This document shows, one piece after another, positions 43,798 through 51,828 of a stretch of 64,000 bases of DNA (its first letter is position 1; each line of letters opens with the position of its first letter). This stretch comes from UBA1535 sp964371035 (GTDB taxonomy: Bacteria; Bacillota; Clostridia; Tissierellales; Sedimentibacteraceae): positions 34,079-98,078 of the forward strand of contig CAYJLG010000004.1 of the NCBI GenBank assembly GCA_964371035.1. Direction: 5' to 3'. The position numbers and the translations under genes were made by a program. Below the pieces are notes generated by a model. That model was not told the DNA's origin and ran no database searches. It saw only the letters and a program-made list of their open reading frames with translations.

Positions 43798-43845
43798 TAT
43801 TACCTCCAAAATTAATATACATATACTTTAACTCAAAACAACAAA

Positions 43846-45567
43846 TTATTCAACTAAAATGTTTGAGGTATCTTTAAAAAATCTTACTATAGAATTATAA
43901 AACAAACTTAATTCTTCTTCATTTTCATTATAAATTTCTAATTTTTTAATAATTTCAAAATCATTGATTGACTCTATAAAACCTCTATTATATTCTTCAA
44001 TATATCTTAAAATTTTTAGTTTGTTCATTGAAAAGTTAATAAACATTTCTTCATTTTCAATGTTAAGAGATATATCTAATCTCTTATCAACATCAGTAGT
44101 AATCTCTTGTGTGACTTCACTAGTAATTGAGTTTTCATTGGTCTCACTATTTTCTATTTCTACAAAAGGTAGTGCTCCATCTTCAATCGCATATACATAA
44201 TCACCAACAATAATAATTCTTCTAGTTTCATCATGCATTTCTTCAAAATTTTCTGCTTCATACATTGTAAAATAGATGTATGTATCAGTTAAATCAGAAA
44301 AATCAATTGTTTCGCCTATTAAAAAATTAAAATCAATTTCAAGCATTTCCTCATAATCAGTTCCAGCTTGAATATCATTATATGCAAGTGATATTATTTC
44401 ATCTGTTTTATTGTTTTGCATCAAAGAATTATATAAAAGAACTTTAATATTAAATTTAACATTATCATCTTCAGTTTTATTGTACCAATTTTCCAATGCA
44501 TCAATATACAGCTCGTAATCTACTGAATAATTCATCAACAATTCAAATATTTGGATTAGCTCCCAATCTTGCAAATCATCTCTAGTCAACAAATTTTCAA
44601 GTAGTTCATTAGCTAATATAAGCTTTTCTTCATCTGAAATTGAATAATATTGGCTAAATTCTAACAAATAGAAATTAACGCCGACGATATTAGGGAAATC
44701 TTGTTCTCTTAAAGCATATAATGTTTCTACAGGTTTTTCATCATATAAATGTCTATCTTCTGGAAATATATATCCACTAAACTCTAATTCTTCTAATGTC
44801 CTTTTAGCTTTTAAATATTTCGCCTCATTAGCATCAGTAGTATTTATACCATAATCTCCAAAAAAAGGTAGTACATCTTGGTTATCTACATACATTTTAG
44901 TCAATTCAAAATCTAATTTTGTATTTCTATAAGTAATTTCATTGTATAATCTAATTATAAGTGCTGCTGCTTCTGATCTTAAAATGTTGTTTTCTAGCTT
45001 TATTGTGTTATCTACATAACCTTTAATAATATCATTATTGTAAAGTATTTTTACTTGTTCATAATATTTATCAGCATTATTTATATCAGAAAAACTCAAT
45101 TCATTGTCATATAGCGCATTGTCGACTAACACACCAATTAACGCTACGCATTCTTCTCTAGTGATAAATTGTTCAGGATAAAAAAATTGTCCTGGAAAAA
45201 CATCATAAAAACTATATTCTTGAAAATTACTTTTCATATGTTCATAAAAAGTTATAGTGTGTGTATATGACCAATTTGTTATATCCATATCTAAATAATT
45301 CATATCAGATGTATATATTTCATCAATAATTCCTGAATTTACGCCTACGCGAGTGATTATAGCTAAAAACTCGCTACGAGTAATATTTTCATTTGGTCTA
45401 AATGTATAATCACCGTAGCCAGTAAATATTTTAAGCTCATTAGTTGCAAACAATATTTCTTCTTCAGCCCAATTTCCTTCAATATCTGAATAAAAGACAT
45501 CTGCAATTGCTACTTGTGTAAAAATCAACAAAAATATCATTAAAAAAGATAAAATTTTTCTTTTCAT
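43846..45567 (-). CDS. SLH-domain surface protein
   Basis: Secreted protein of 573 aa. Signal peptide (about 1-22), then three S-layer homology repeats: NWAEEEILFATNELKIFTGY near 32-51, a more divergent second (NWSYTHTITFYEHM near 97) and a third with YYEQVKILYNNDIIKGYVD near 165. SLH triplets bind pyruvylated secondary wall polymer and hold proteins on the cell surface. The remaining 350 residues are acidic, Asn/Glu-rich, with a helical repeat-like part (about 260-420) and no recognised enzyme motif. It follows the DNA methyltransferase by 24 nt and may share its transcript. Confidence 0.85.
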   Translation of the reverse strand: MKRKILSFLMIFLLIFTQVAIADVFYSDIEGNWAEEEILFATNELKIFTGYGDYTFRPNENITRSEFLAIITRVGVNSGIIDEIYTSDMNYLDMDITNWSYTHTITFYEHMKSNFQEYSFYDVFPGQFFYPEQFITREECVALIGVLVDNALYDNELSFSDINNADKYYEQVKILYNNDIIKGYVDNTIKLENNILRSEAAALIIRLYNEITYRNTKLDFELTKMYVDNQDVLPFFGDYGINTTDANEAKYLKAKRTLEELEFSGYIFPEDRHLYDEKPVETLYALREQDFPNIVGVNFYLLEFSQYYSISDEEKLILANELLENLLTRDDLQDWELIQIFELLMNYSVDYELYIDALENWYNKTEDDNVKFNIKVLLYNSLMQNNKTDEIISLAYNDIQAGTDYEEMLEIDFNFLIGETIDFSDLTDTYIYFTMYEAENFEEMHDETRRIIIVGDYVYAIEDGALPFVEIENSETNENSITSEVTQEITTDVDKRLDISLNIENEEMFINFSMNKLKILRYIEEYNRGFIESINDFEIIKKLEIYNENEEELSLFYNSIVRFFKDTSNILVE

Positions 45568-45591
45568 CAGTCACCATCCTAAACCAATATT

Positions 45592-47457
45592 TTATTCATT
45601 AAATATATCATGCAAATATTTTTCAAAAGTCAACTCGTCTACTCCAATCAAATTTTGCATTTCATGAAATTTTGGAATATAAACCATTGAAGTTTCTAAT
45701 TTATTTGGGTAGTATTCAAATAAATTTTCACCAACTACCTTTGTTCTTCTCTTAAAATAAAACTCGAAGAAAGAAGAGTTAAGAAATTTTACTAAATATT
45801 CTGAGATTACTTTATTTTCATTTGCGTGAAGAATATATACATCAGCACTGCAAAGATATCCAATGTCATCCAACGAAAAATTATTTCCTGCAGATTTATA
45901 AGGAAACAATATTTTTCGGTTTTCAAAATCAGCTAAACTTCTACCCCACTGCAATTCATACCACTTTCTTATTCCAGATTTACATTCTCTTCTAGTCATC
46001 AATTTTTCTTTGAATTGATTCAAATAAGAAATTGTATTTGGGTAATTTTCTTCTTTATCTATTAAATTCGAATATATAATATACAAACCTTCATAAATAA
46101 TACCTGATTTTTTGATATTGCTATTTTTAATCCATTTTTTTATAAGATCTCGCTCTAAGTTGTATTTTATTATCACATCTTCTGTAACGATAAAAGCTTT
46201 GTCATATCCTGTAATAATGCCTTGCTTTATAGTAGCAATATTTTTTAACAAAGTATTACATTTTAATTCGATATTTTTATATCTAATTTTTTCAGATTCA
46301 TCTAGTAAAATCCATCCGTTTTCATTTAATTCACATTGTTTAACAATAAAATTCACGAATTTTCTTGCATTACCATCATATTTTTCTACTTTTGTCAAAT
46401 TTTTAAGATTTATTTTCTTTTTTAAAAACACTATTGCAGGACTTACTATTGCTTGTTTAAAAACTCGTTTTCCATTAAAATCGACTAATTTTTGAATTTC
46501 AAAATTTTCTTTTAAAAAAATCCTTAATTTATCCCCATTTTTAGCTTCAAGAAAATATCTCGAGGTTATAAAATTTATAGTTCCTTCTTCTTTTAACAAC
46601 TCAAGTCCTCTTTCAAAAAAGCAATAAGAAATATCTGCTTTATCATAAAACACCTGATCATATCTTTGTTTTAGTGCTTGCGTATCGGATTTTGGGATGT
46701 TTTTATGCCCAATATAAGGTGGATTTCCAATAATTACATCAAATTTGTAAGCTACTTCAAAATCAGTCAAAAAATTCTCATTAAAAATATTTAACTCTAT
46801 ATCATTTATATTTGAAGCAAAAATTAATGAAATTTTTGATAAAAAAACAGAAAATCTATCAATATCACACCCATAAATCATGTTTTCTAAAATATATCTT
46901 TCGACAGAATCGACTGAATCATTGATGGATATAGAGTTTGCATAGAAGAAATTTTTTAGCTTCTCATACAGCTTAAGCAGAAAATATCCGCCTCCACATG
47001 CAGGATCTATTATTTTAAAATTTCTATCTATTAAACTATTACTAAATAGATTCTCGATCATTAAATCAACAATTGGTACCGGAGTATACACTTGCCCTAA
47101 AATTTTCCTCTCATTTGAAGATAATAACGATTCGTATAATTCTGAAAATTTTAAAAATTGAAAATCAAAATTTTCCCTTTCTTCATACAAAAACTGAATA
47201 ATTAATGTTTCATGATCTTTATTCGCAATATTAAATTCACTATATTCATTAAATAATAAGACGTTTTTTTCATCTAAAAGTTTCATATCATTCGATATTT
47301 TTTCAGCAAAAACATCAAAATTATCAGAATTATGAAATGTAAAAACATACATTATTTTTGAAATGTAGTACAAGCTTTTCTTTACATTTTCTATGTATAT
47401 CCCACTATCAAACGATATGATAGTATTCCGTAGTTTTTTCAACATTTTGGCATTCAT
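45592..47457 (-). CDS. orphan adenine-specific DNA methyltransferase (Eco57I/CamA-like)
   Basis: N6-adenine DNA methyltransferase of 621 aa. Motif X region QVYTPVPIVDLMIENL near 130, motif I DPACGGGYFLLKLYE near 150, motif IV VIGNPPYIGHK near 243, and a C-terminal target-recognition part with TaqI/Eco57I-like features. No restriction nuclease or specificity gene adjoins; the neighbours are a surface protein and housekeeping genes. This arrangement resembles CamA of Clostridioides difficile, an orphan enzyme that affects sporulation. GAGGAG lies 8-9 nt before the ATG. Target sequence unknown; a fused Type IIG nuclease domain is not evident, as the N-terminal 120 residues lack PD-ExK-like order. 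Confidence 0.86.
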   Translation of the reverse strand: MNAKMLKKLRNTIISFDSGIYIENVKKSLYYISKIMYVFTFHNSDNFDVFAEKISNDMKLLDEKNVLLFNEYSEFNIANKDHETLIIQFLYEERENFDFQFLKFSELYESLLSSNERKILGQVYTPVPIVDLMIENLFSNSLIDRNFKIIDPACGGGYFLLKLYEKLKNFFYANSISINDSVDSVERYILENMIYGCDIDRFSVFLSKISLIFASNINDIELNIFNENFLTDFEVAYKFDVIIGNPPYIGHKNIPKSDTQALKQRYDQVFYDKADISYCFFERGLELLKEEGTINFITSRYFLEAKNGDKLRIFLKENFEIQKLVDFNGKRVFKQAIVSPAIVFLKKKINLKNLTKVEKYDGNARKFVNFIVKQCELNENGWILLDESEKIRYKNIELKCNTLLKNIATIKQGIITGYDKAFIVTEDVIIKYNLERDLIKKWIKNSNIKKSGIIYEGLYIIYSNLIDKEENYPNTISYLNQFKEKLMTRRECKSGIRKWYELQWGRSLADFENRKILFPYKSAGNNFSLDDIGYLCSADVYILHANENKVISEYLVKFLNSSFFEFYFKRRTKVVGENLFEYYPNKLETSMVYIPKFHEMQNLIGVDELTFEKYLHDIFNE

Positions 47458-47533
47458 TTTCTAATCTCCTCAAAACATTATGCCTTTAAACAATTAAATC
47501 ATTTTAGAAGTTAAGAGAAAAAATGATTATCTT

Positions 47534-47562
47534 ATTATACAAAATAATTTGAAATCTTACAA
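47534..47562 (-). promoter_or_regulatory. probable promoter of the DNA methyltransferase
   Basis: Minus-strand TTGTAA (47557-47562), 17-nt spacer, TATAAT (47534-47539). The leader also holds ATCATTTT / AAAATGAT (about 47498-47528). Confidence 0.55.
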
Positions 47563-47589
47563 GAATAAAAATTATTTTTCTTCATATCA

Positions 47590-47713
47590 TTCTATTCACA
47601 GTTAACATATGTATTCCAAGGTAAAAGGTCGACATATTCGTAGGGAACGGTCTTGACCGTTCCGTTTTTTTACAACATTTCTATTTTTCGGTGTGGTCAA
47701 GACCACACCCTAC
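47590..47713. repeat. truncated MITE end carrying an inverted pair of REP units
   Basis: CTATTCACAGTTAACATATG (from 47591) is the right end of the MITE family. Inside are two REP units facing each other: GTAG plus GGAACGGTC/GACCGTTCC (47640-47663), and GGTGTGGTC/GACCACACC plus CTAC (47690-47713). The order is the reverse complement of the copy at 49.0 kb. The opposite MITE end is not found, so the copy is truncated or decayed. Confidence 0.7.
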
Positions 47714-47825
47714 AACGTTTTGTATTTCAACATTTTTTTGAATTATTTATGAATTGATGCGTTTGTCCTAACCTTTCCCTACTTTGAGTTTCTGTATCAT
47801 CATAATTTGACTATTTTCATCTACA
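47714..47825. other. AT-rich spacer without recognisable features
   Basis: Between the REP pair and the efp-operon terminator. No supported reading frame, promoter or repeat was found. Confidence 0.5.
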
Positions 47826-47861
47826 TAAAAAAATAATGCAAAGCTATAATACTTTGCATTA
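47826..47861 (-). terminator. terminator of the efp operon
   Basis: Minus-strand TAATGCAAAG / CTTTGCATTA, a perfect 10-bp stem with an 8-nt loop, followed by TTTTTTTATG. Confidence 0.85.
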
Positions 47862-47875
47862 TCAGATTTATATAA

Positions 47876-48223
47876 TTATTCTTCGTCTTTACAACCACAA
47901 CCACATTCGCAGTCATCATCTTCGCAATCACAGTCGTCATCACACTCACAATCGCAACCACAATCATCTTCATCAAAATCAAAATCTCCAAAATCAAATT
48001 CTCCGAAAATTTCTTCTTCAATTTCTGATAGGTCTTCATCTAAAAGGTCTAAATACTCATTTACGTCATCTTGTTCTTCTACTATCTCATCCATACATTC
48101 TGCCATCTCTTCTATTACGTCAATAATAGCTGCAAACATTTTGCCTTCTTTAGTGTCTCCTGATAATTCTAATCCTTCAGCTAATCCTTTAAGGTATGCT
48201 ATTTTTTCAAATAAAAATTCCAT
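47876..48223 (-). CDS. CD1247-type protein with acidic Cys-rich tail
   Basis: Protein of 115 aa. The N-terminal 85 residues form the helical, very acidic domain known as the CD1247 N-terminal domain: FEKIAYLKGLAEGL near 5-18, EGKMFAAIIDVIEEMAE near 26-42. The last 31 residues are almost only Asp, Glu, Gly and ten Cys, in CxC and CxCxC spacings, which should bind metal ions. Family members sit next to efp in Clostridia, as here (20 nt). Function unknown. AGGAGG lies 5-6 nt before the ATG. Confidence 0.82.
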   Translation of the reverse strand: MEFLFEKIAYLKGLAEGLELSGDTKEGKMFAAIIDVIEEMAECMDEIVEEQDDVNEYLDLLDEDLSEIEEEIFGEFDFGDFDFDEDDCGCDCECDDDCDCEDDDCECGCGCKDEE

Positions 48224-48243
48224 AATATCCTCCTAATATTTTA

Positions 48244-48801
48244 TTATACTCTTGATAAATATTCGCCTGTTCTTGTATCAACCTTAAGAACATCTCCTAT
48301 TTCAACAAACAATGGAACTGTAACAGTTGCACCCGTTTCTAGTCTTGCAGGTTTGTTGGCACCTGTAGCTGTATCGCCTTTAAATCCTGGTTCAGTTTCT
48401 ACAACTTCAAGTTCAACAAAATTTGGTGCTAAAACCTCAAACGGTTTTCCTTCATAAAATCTCATTATCGCATTTTCATTTTCTTTGATATAGATTATTG
48501 CATCTTCTACTTGATCATGATTCAATGGAATTTGCTCATAAGATTCTAAATCCATAAAGTGATATAATTCACCATCATTATATAGATATTGCATTTCTTT
48601 TGTCTCTATATGTGCTTTTGGAAATTTATCAGATGGATTGAAAGTTTCCTCTCTAATCGCTCCTGTTTTTACATTTTTAATTTTTGCTCTAACAAAAGCT
48701 GCACCTTTACCAGGTTTTACATGTTGAAAATCTACTATTTGCCATAGTCCATCATTCCAAACCATCGTAATGCCTTTTTTAAAATCACTTGCTGAAACCA
48801 C
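48244..48801 (-). CDS. efp: elongation factor P
   Basis: Ribosome-binding factor of 185 aa that relieves stalling at polyproline. Three beta-barrel domains: residues 1-60 (SASDFKKGITMVWNDGLW, PGKGAAFVRAKIKN), 65-125, and 130-185 (GDTATGANKPARLETGATV, IGDVLKVDTRTGEYLSRV). The tip loop reads PGKGAA, with Lys at the modified position. GTG start with AAGGAGG about 9 nt upstream gives MVSASDFKKG. First of two genes behind a good promoter. Confidence 0.97.
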   Translation of the reverse strand: MVSASDFKKGITMVWNDGLWQIVDFQHVKPGKGAAFVRAKIKNVKTGAIREETFNPSDKFPKAHIETKEMQYLYNDGELYHFMDLESYEQIPLNHDQVEDAIIYIKENENAIMRFYEGKPFEVLAPNFVELEVVETEPGFKGDTATGANKPARLETGATVTVPLFVEIGDVLKVDTRTGEYLSRV

Positions 48802-48908
48802 TAAGTGTTCCTCCTTTTATGTATTATAACCGGCTCTCGCCAAATTTATTCATTTTTTGTAACATATCGTCTTATAAAGTATTTTAACATAGCTTATGCT
48901 ACTCCTAT

Positions 48909-48937
48909 ATTTTAAACTGTTTTAACAAATATGTCAA
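48909..48937 (-). promoter_or_regulatory. sigma-A promoter of efp
   Basis: Minus-strand TTGACA (48932-48937), 17-nt spacer, TAAAAT (48909-48914). Confidence 0.75.
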
Positions 48938-48976
48938 TTATTTTTCAAAATAAAGTGTTAATAAATGTAACTACTG

Positions 48977-49150
48977 GTTACTATTCATAGTCGATTTCTG
49001 GTAATCAATAAAATTTATTTGTAGGGTGTGGTCTTGACCACACCGAAAAGACAATCGCTAATATATGTAAAATAACGGAACGGTCAAGACTGGTCAAAAC
49101 CAGTCCCTACATTAGAATTTCGGCATCATCTTATGTTAACTGTGAATAGT
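48977..49150. repeat. MITE-family copy containing a REP mosaic
   Basis: Left end GTTACTATTCATAGTCGATTT and right end ATGTTAACTGTGAATAGT match the 5.7-kb element's ends (C to T change at left). Inside: GTAG plus GGTGTGGTC/GACCACACC (49021-49044), then GGAACGGTC, into which GACTGGT..ACCAGTC (49088-49105) appears inserted before the closing CTAC (49107-49110). No target duplication is seen. The element ends at the stop of queT. Confidence 0.7.
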
Positions 49151-49152
49151 CC

Positions 49153-49677
49153 TTACACAAGAGGAGCAGAACCCCTTCCCTGTAACCCGCTCTTGTAGCA
49201 TGTTCTAACTAACAAAGGATATATCGCTACCCCTACTATTGATACGACTACGAATTCTCCTATAGCAACATATAATGCATTAAGAATAAACGGCATTTCT
49301 TTAAACAATATTGTAAGTTCCGCACCTACAAATATTGCATTGAAAATTGCAGGCCCAATACTTGCGATTATCAATGCTTTTTTAGCATCGGCTATGCTTT
49401 TATTTACATACATCATATAAAATAATGCACATATCGTTGCAGAAGTACCGACTACTACGTCAATTATACCTAAAGGACTAAACATATTAGCTATTAGGCA
49501 TCCTATTGTTAATCCCCAAAAAAATCTCTTATCAATCAAAATTAAAAGCATCAATATTTCTGCAATCCTAAATTGTATTGGTCCATAAGATAAAAAACTT
49601 AAAACAAGTGTAATCGCAGCATACAAAGCAGCAATTGTTCCATTGTATGTTATTAATTTAATTCTATTATTTTCCAT
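49153..49677 (-). CDS. queT: QueT-type queuosine-precursor transporter (ECF S-component)
   Basis: Membrane protein of 174 aa, about five or six helices, that binds a queuosine precursor (preQ1-like) and uses the shared ECF module (ecfT/ecfA genes at 57-59.6 kb). Family features: YGPIQFRIAEILMLL near 31-45, GLTIGCLIANMFSPLGIIDVVVG near 55-77. The last 15 residues (TCYKSGLQGRGSAPLV) are coded by an unusually GC-rich stretch next to the repeat element and do not look like QueT, so the tail was probably changed by the insertion. GGGAG lies 7 nt before the ATG. Confidence 0.85.
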   Translation of the reverse strand: MENNRIKLITYNGTIAALYAAITLVLSFLSYGPIQFRIAEILMLLILIDKRFFWGLTIGCLIANMFSPLGIIDVVVGTSATICALFYMMYVNKSIADAKKALIIASIGPAIFNAIFVGAELTILFKEMPFILNALYVAIGEFVVVSIVGVAIYPLLVRTCYKSGLQGRGSAPLV

Positions 49678-49807
49678 AAAAAAACTCCCTTAACTATTAT
49701 CATTTTAACTAATAGTTTCCGGAGCACCATCTATTCACGTTTGTGAATACAAGCAATAAGTAATATCTAAAACACATTTTTGAAATAAATTCAAGTATAT
49801 TATTATA
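49678..49807 (-). promoter_or_regulatory. structured leader of queT
   Basis: TATAAT on the minus strand (49802-49807) implies a leader of about 117 nt. It has a TATTCAC/GTGAATA hairpin (49731-49749), an AACTATTA/TAATAGTT stem (about 49692-49717) and GCTCC that could pair with the GGGAG Shine-Dalgarno. It may be a queuosine-precursor riboswitch, but I could not match a known preQ1 class. Confidence 0.4.
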
Positions 49808-49911
49808 CACAATTTAATTTTTTTGTTTTTTTACTACTCTTGATTTTTAAAGTGGGTGCCAAGGAAACACTCGAATTGCCATTTATATAATAACAATCCT
49901 AACAATTTTTA

Positions 49912-49939
49912 AGAGGTTGCCAAGTTGTAGGCAACCTCT
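49912..49939. terminator. hairpin after rpsI, probable terminator
   Basis: Perfect 10-bp stem AGAGGTTGCC / GGCAACCTCT with an 8-nt loop, 20 nt past the rpsI stop. The U-run is poor, so termination may be inefficient. Confidence 0.5.
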
Positions 49940-49959
49940 GATAAATATAAAGTAAAATA

Positions 49960-50349
49960 TTATCTCTTAGAGAACTGAGATGCTTTACGAGCTTTCTTAA
50001 GTCCGTATTTCTTTCTTTCTTTCATTCTTGGGTCTCTTGTTAAGAAGCCTGCTTTTTTAAGTATTGGTCTTAATTCTGCATCAGCTTGTAATAAAGCTCT
50101 TGATATTCCGTGTCTGATAGCACCTGCTTGACCAGTATATCCTCCACCATGTACATTAACAAACACATCATATTGACTTAACGTATCTGTAATCATCATA
50201 GGTTCCTTAACCACAACTCTTAAAGTTTCATAGTTAAAGTAGTTTTGAATATCTCTTTTATTTATAGTAACATTTCCGTTACCCGGAAGTAATCTTACTC
50301 TTGCTATTGCTTTTTTTCTTCTACCTGTACCTGTGTATTGTACTTTCAT
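49960..50349 (-). CDS. rpsI: 30S ribosomal protein S9
   Basis: Small-subunit protein of 129 aa whose C-terminal tail reaches the P-site tRNA. YTGTGRRKKAIARVRL at the N-terminus, VHGGGYTGQAGAIRHGISRAL near 65-86, and the basic end LKKARKASQFSKR with the conserved final Lys-Arg. The gene lies 24 nt after rplM in the standard rplM-rpsI pair. Confidence 0.98.
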   Translation of the reverse strand: MKVQYTGTGRRKKAIARVRLLPGNGNVTINKRDIQNYFNYETLRVVVKEPMMITDTLSQYDVFVNVHGGGYTGQAGAIRHGISRALLQADAELRPILKKAGFLTRDPRMKERKKYGLKKARKASQFSKR

Positions 50350-50373
50350 CAGTTAATTCTCCTCCCACTCAGA

Positions 50374-50802
50374 TTAAAATTCGTATACTTCTGGCTTTTG
50401 AGCTTGGTTTTCATGCTCAGGACCTGCGTATACTCTTAATTTTCTTAACATTTGTCTACCTAAAATGTTTTTTGGTAACATACCTTTAACTGCAAGGTAA
50501 ACTGCTTTGTCAGAATTTTCTTCCATGAATTTTCTGTAAGTAACTTCTTTCATTCCACCCATGTAACCTGAATGGTGTCTATACATTTTTTGATCTAATT
50601 TTTTACCTGTTAAAACAACTTTGCTACAGTTAACAATTACTACATGGTCACCTGTATCAACATGTGTTGTATATGTGGGTTTATGCTTTCCTCTCAAAAG
50701 TTTTGCAACTTCTGCAGCTAACTTACCTAAAGTTTTTCCTTCGGCATCTATAACATACCATTTTCTCTCTACTTCATGAGGTTTTGCAATGAAGCTTTTC
50801 AT
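50374..50802 (-). CDS. rplM: 50S ribosomal protein L13
   Basis: Early-assembly large-subunit protein of 142 aa. WYVIDAEGKTLGKLAAEVA near 15-33, RGKHKPTYTTHVDTGDHVV near 38-56, YRHHSGYMGGMK near 73-84, MLPKNILGRQMLRKLRVYAG near 109-128. AGGAGG lies 8 nt before the ATG. Preceded by a long structured leader. Confidence 0.98.
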   Translation of the reverse strand: MKSFIAKPHEVERKWYVIDAEGKTLGKLAAEVAKLLRGKHKPTYTTHVDTGDHVVIVNCSKVVLTGKKLDQKMYRHHSGYMGGMKEVTYRKFMEENSDKAVYLAVKGMLPKNILGRQMLRKLRVYAGPEHENQAQKPEVYEF

Positions 50803-50940
50803 CTGGATCGTCCTCCTATTAAATATCTAATAATCTATGGTTAAAAAAGCTTCCGGGGCATTGGTAGCCTTTTCGACAACTAATATAACTAAGATTTTTT
50901 CAATCTCTTTTAAGGCATAATAAAATACCTAAAAATGTTA
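50803..50940 (-). ncRNA. L13-type ribosomal protein leader
   Basis: The untranslated leader of rplM, about 138 nt, contains AAAAGGCTACC...CGGAAGCTTTTTT (50861-50891 on the minus strand), a hairpin followed by a T-run that looks like an attenuator, and an AGGTATTTTATTATGCCT hairpin upstream. Position and sequence style match the L13 leader motif, thought to bind L13 for feedback control. Confidence 0.65.
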
Positions 50941-50947
50941 CTTGACA

Positions 50948-50976
50948 ATTTTACACTAACATAGATTTTATGTCAA
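50948..50976 (-). promoter_or_regulatory. sigma-A promoter of rplM-rpsI
   Basis: Minus-strand TTGACA (50971-50976), 17-nt spacer, TAAAAT (50948-50953). Confidence 0.8.
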
Positions 50977-50987
50977 GCATTATTTTC

Positions 50988-51031
50988 AAAAAAACACTCT
51001 CTATGATATCTACAAAATTATCACAAAGAGT
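50988..51031 (-). terminator. terminator of the flagellar/csrA operon
   Basis: Minus-strand ACTCT..TGATA / TATCA..AGAGT hairpin followed by GTTTTTTTG, 40 nt past the csrA stop. Confidence 0.7.
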
Positions 51032-51070
51032 ATCTCAATTTGTTTATTTAGGGTATCATTAAAATAAACA

Positions 51071-51295
51071 TTAATTTTCAAGCTTTTGTTTTAATTCTTT
51101 CAATTTATCTTTTGTTGCTTCAATTGCAACATTGTTAAAATCTAGCGCAGCTTTTAATTCTTTTCTAGTAATCCTCACATCATTTGGTGCATTAATAGCA
51201 ATCTTAACTTTATCGTTTGAAATATCAGAAATAATAATTTCTATATCTTCTCCAATTACTATAGCCTCACCAAGTTTTCTTTTAATTACTAACAA
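51071..51295 (-). CDS. csrA: translational regulator CsrA
   Basis: RNA-binding homodimer (74 aa) that represses hag (flagellin) translation in Firmicutes by binding ANGGA sites. It begins MLVIKRKLGEAIVIGEDIEI, the usual CsrA start, if the TTG at 51295 is used; AGGTGG lies 8 nt upstream. The frame is open four codons earlier to an ATG, but that ATG falls within the Shine-Dalgarno. It overlaps fliW by 14 nt, so CsrA and its antagonist are made together. Residues VRITRKE near 40-46 include the key binding Arg region. Confidence 0.94.
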   Translation of the reverse strand: MLVIKRKLGEAIVIGEDIEIIISDISNDKVKIAINAPNDVRITRKELKAALDFNNVAIEATKDKLKELKQKLEN

Positions 51296-51743
51296 AACTA
51301 TCACCACCTACTTCTGTAGGAAATAAAGGATATCTCAATGCATACTCCTCATTTAATAATACAGCTTGAATCGCTTTTCTTGAATGTGGATCTATCACTA
51401 ATGGATTTATCATATTGACAACAGATTTTTTTACATCTTCAGGTATAACAGCTATAAGCAGATAAGTTAATTCATCTAGGTAGCTGTTTTTAGCTCCTAA
51501 AGCCATAATATCTTCTTGAGACAAAATCGGTGAATAATCAGGTAAAATCGTATATGGATCTACTAATACAAAATGTAAATCTGGTTTTTCAGTCGATTGT
51601 AGATACATAATGCTATCATCTGGATCATCTTTTAATACAATATAATCTGTATATCCCTCAAAACCATAAATACTTCTTGAAAATTTAATTATATCTTGTT
51701 CGTTTATTTCTAATTCTCCAAATTCCTTTGTAACAAACTTCAT
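51282..51743 (-). CDS. fliW: flagellar assembly factor FliW
   Basis: Small cytosolic protein (153 aa) that binds CsrA and flagellin alternately and so links flagellin level to hag translation. MKFVTKEFGELEINEQDIIKF at the start, IYGFEGYTDYIVL near 24-36, LVDPYTILPDY near 60, VNMINPLVIDPHSRKAIQAVL near 108-128. I use the ATG at 51743 (AAAGGA 12 nt upstream); an ATG four codons earlier lies directly against that site. It precedes and overlaps csrA, the common arrangement. Confidence 0.92.
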   Translation of the reverse strand: MKFVTKEFGELEINEQDIIKFSRSIYGFEGYTDYIVLKDDPDDSIMYLQSTEKPDLHFVLVDPYTILPDYSPILSQEDIMALGAKNSYLDELTYLLIAVIPEDVKKSVVNMINPLVIDPHSRKAIQAVLLNEEYALRYPLFPTEVGGDSFVSN

Positions 51744-51828
51744 TAATATGTCCATTCCTTTCTAAGTTTATGTGTTGTTTTTTTCCACACAAACAATGAA
51801 TAATAAATATTCAAATTATTATATTATA

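Noticed and set aside
47836..48126. His/Leu-rich plus-strand frame of 96 codons
   Set aside because: It is the complement of the repetitive Asp/Cys tail of the CD1247-type gene; composition comes from the repeat.
49802..49905. Small gene between queT and rpsI
   Set aside because: No frame with a start and Shine-Dalgarno; the stretch holds the queT promoter and the rpsI hairpin.
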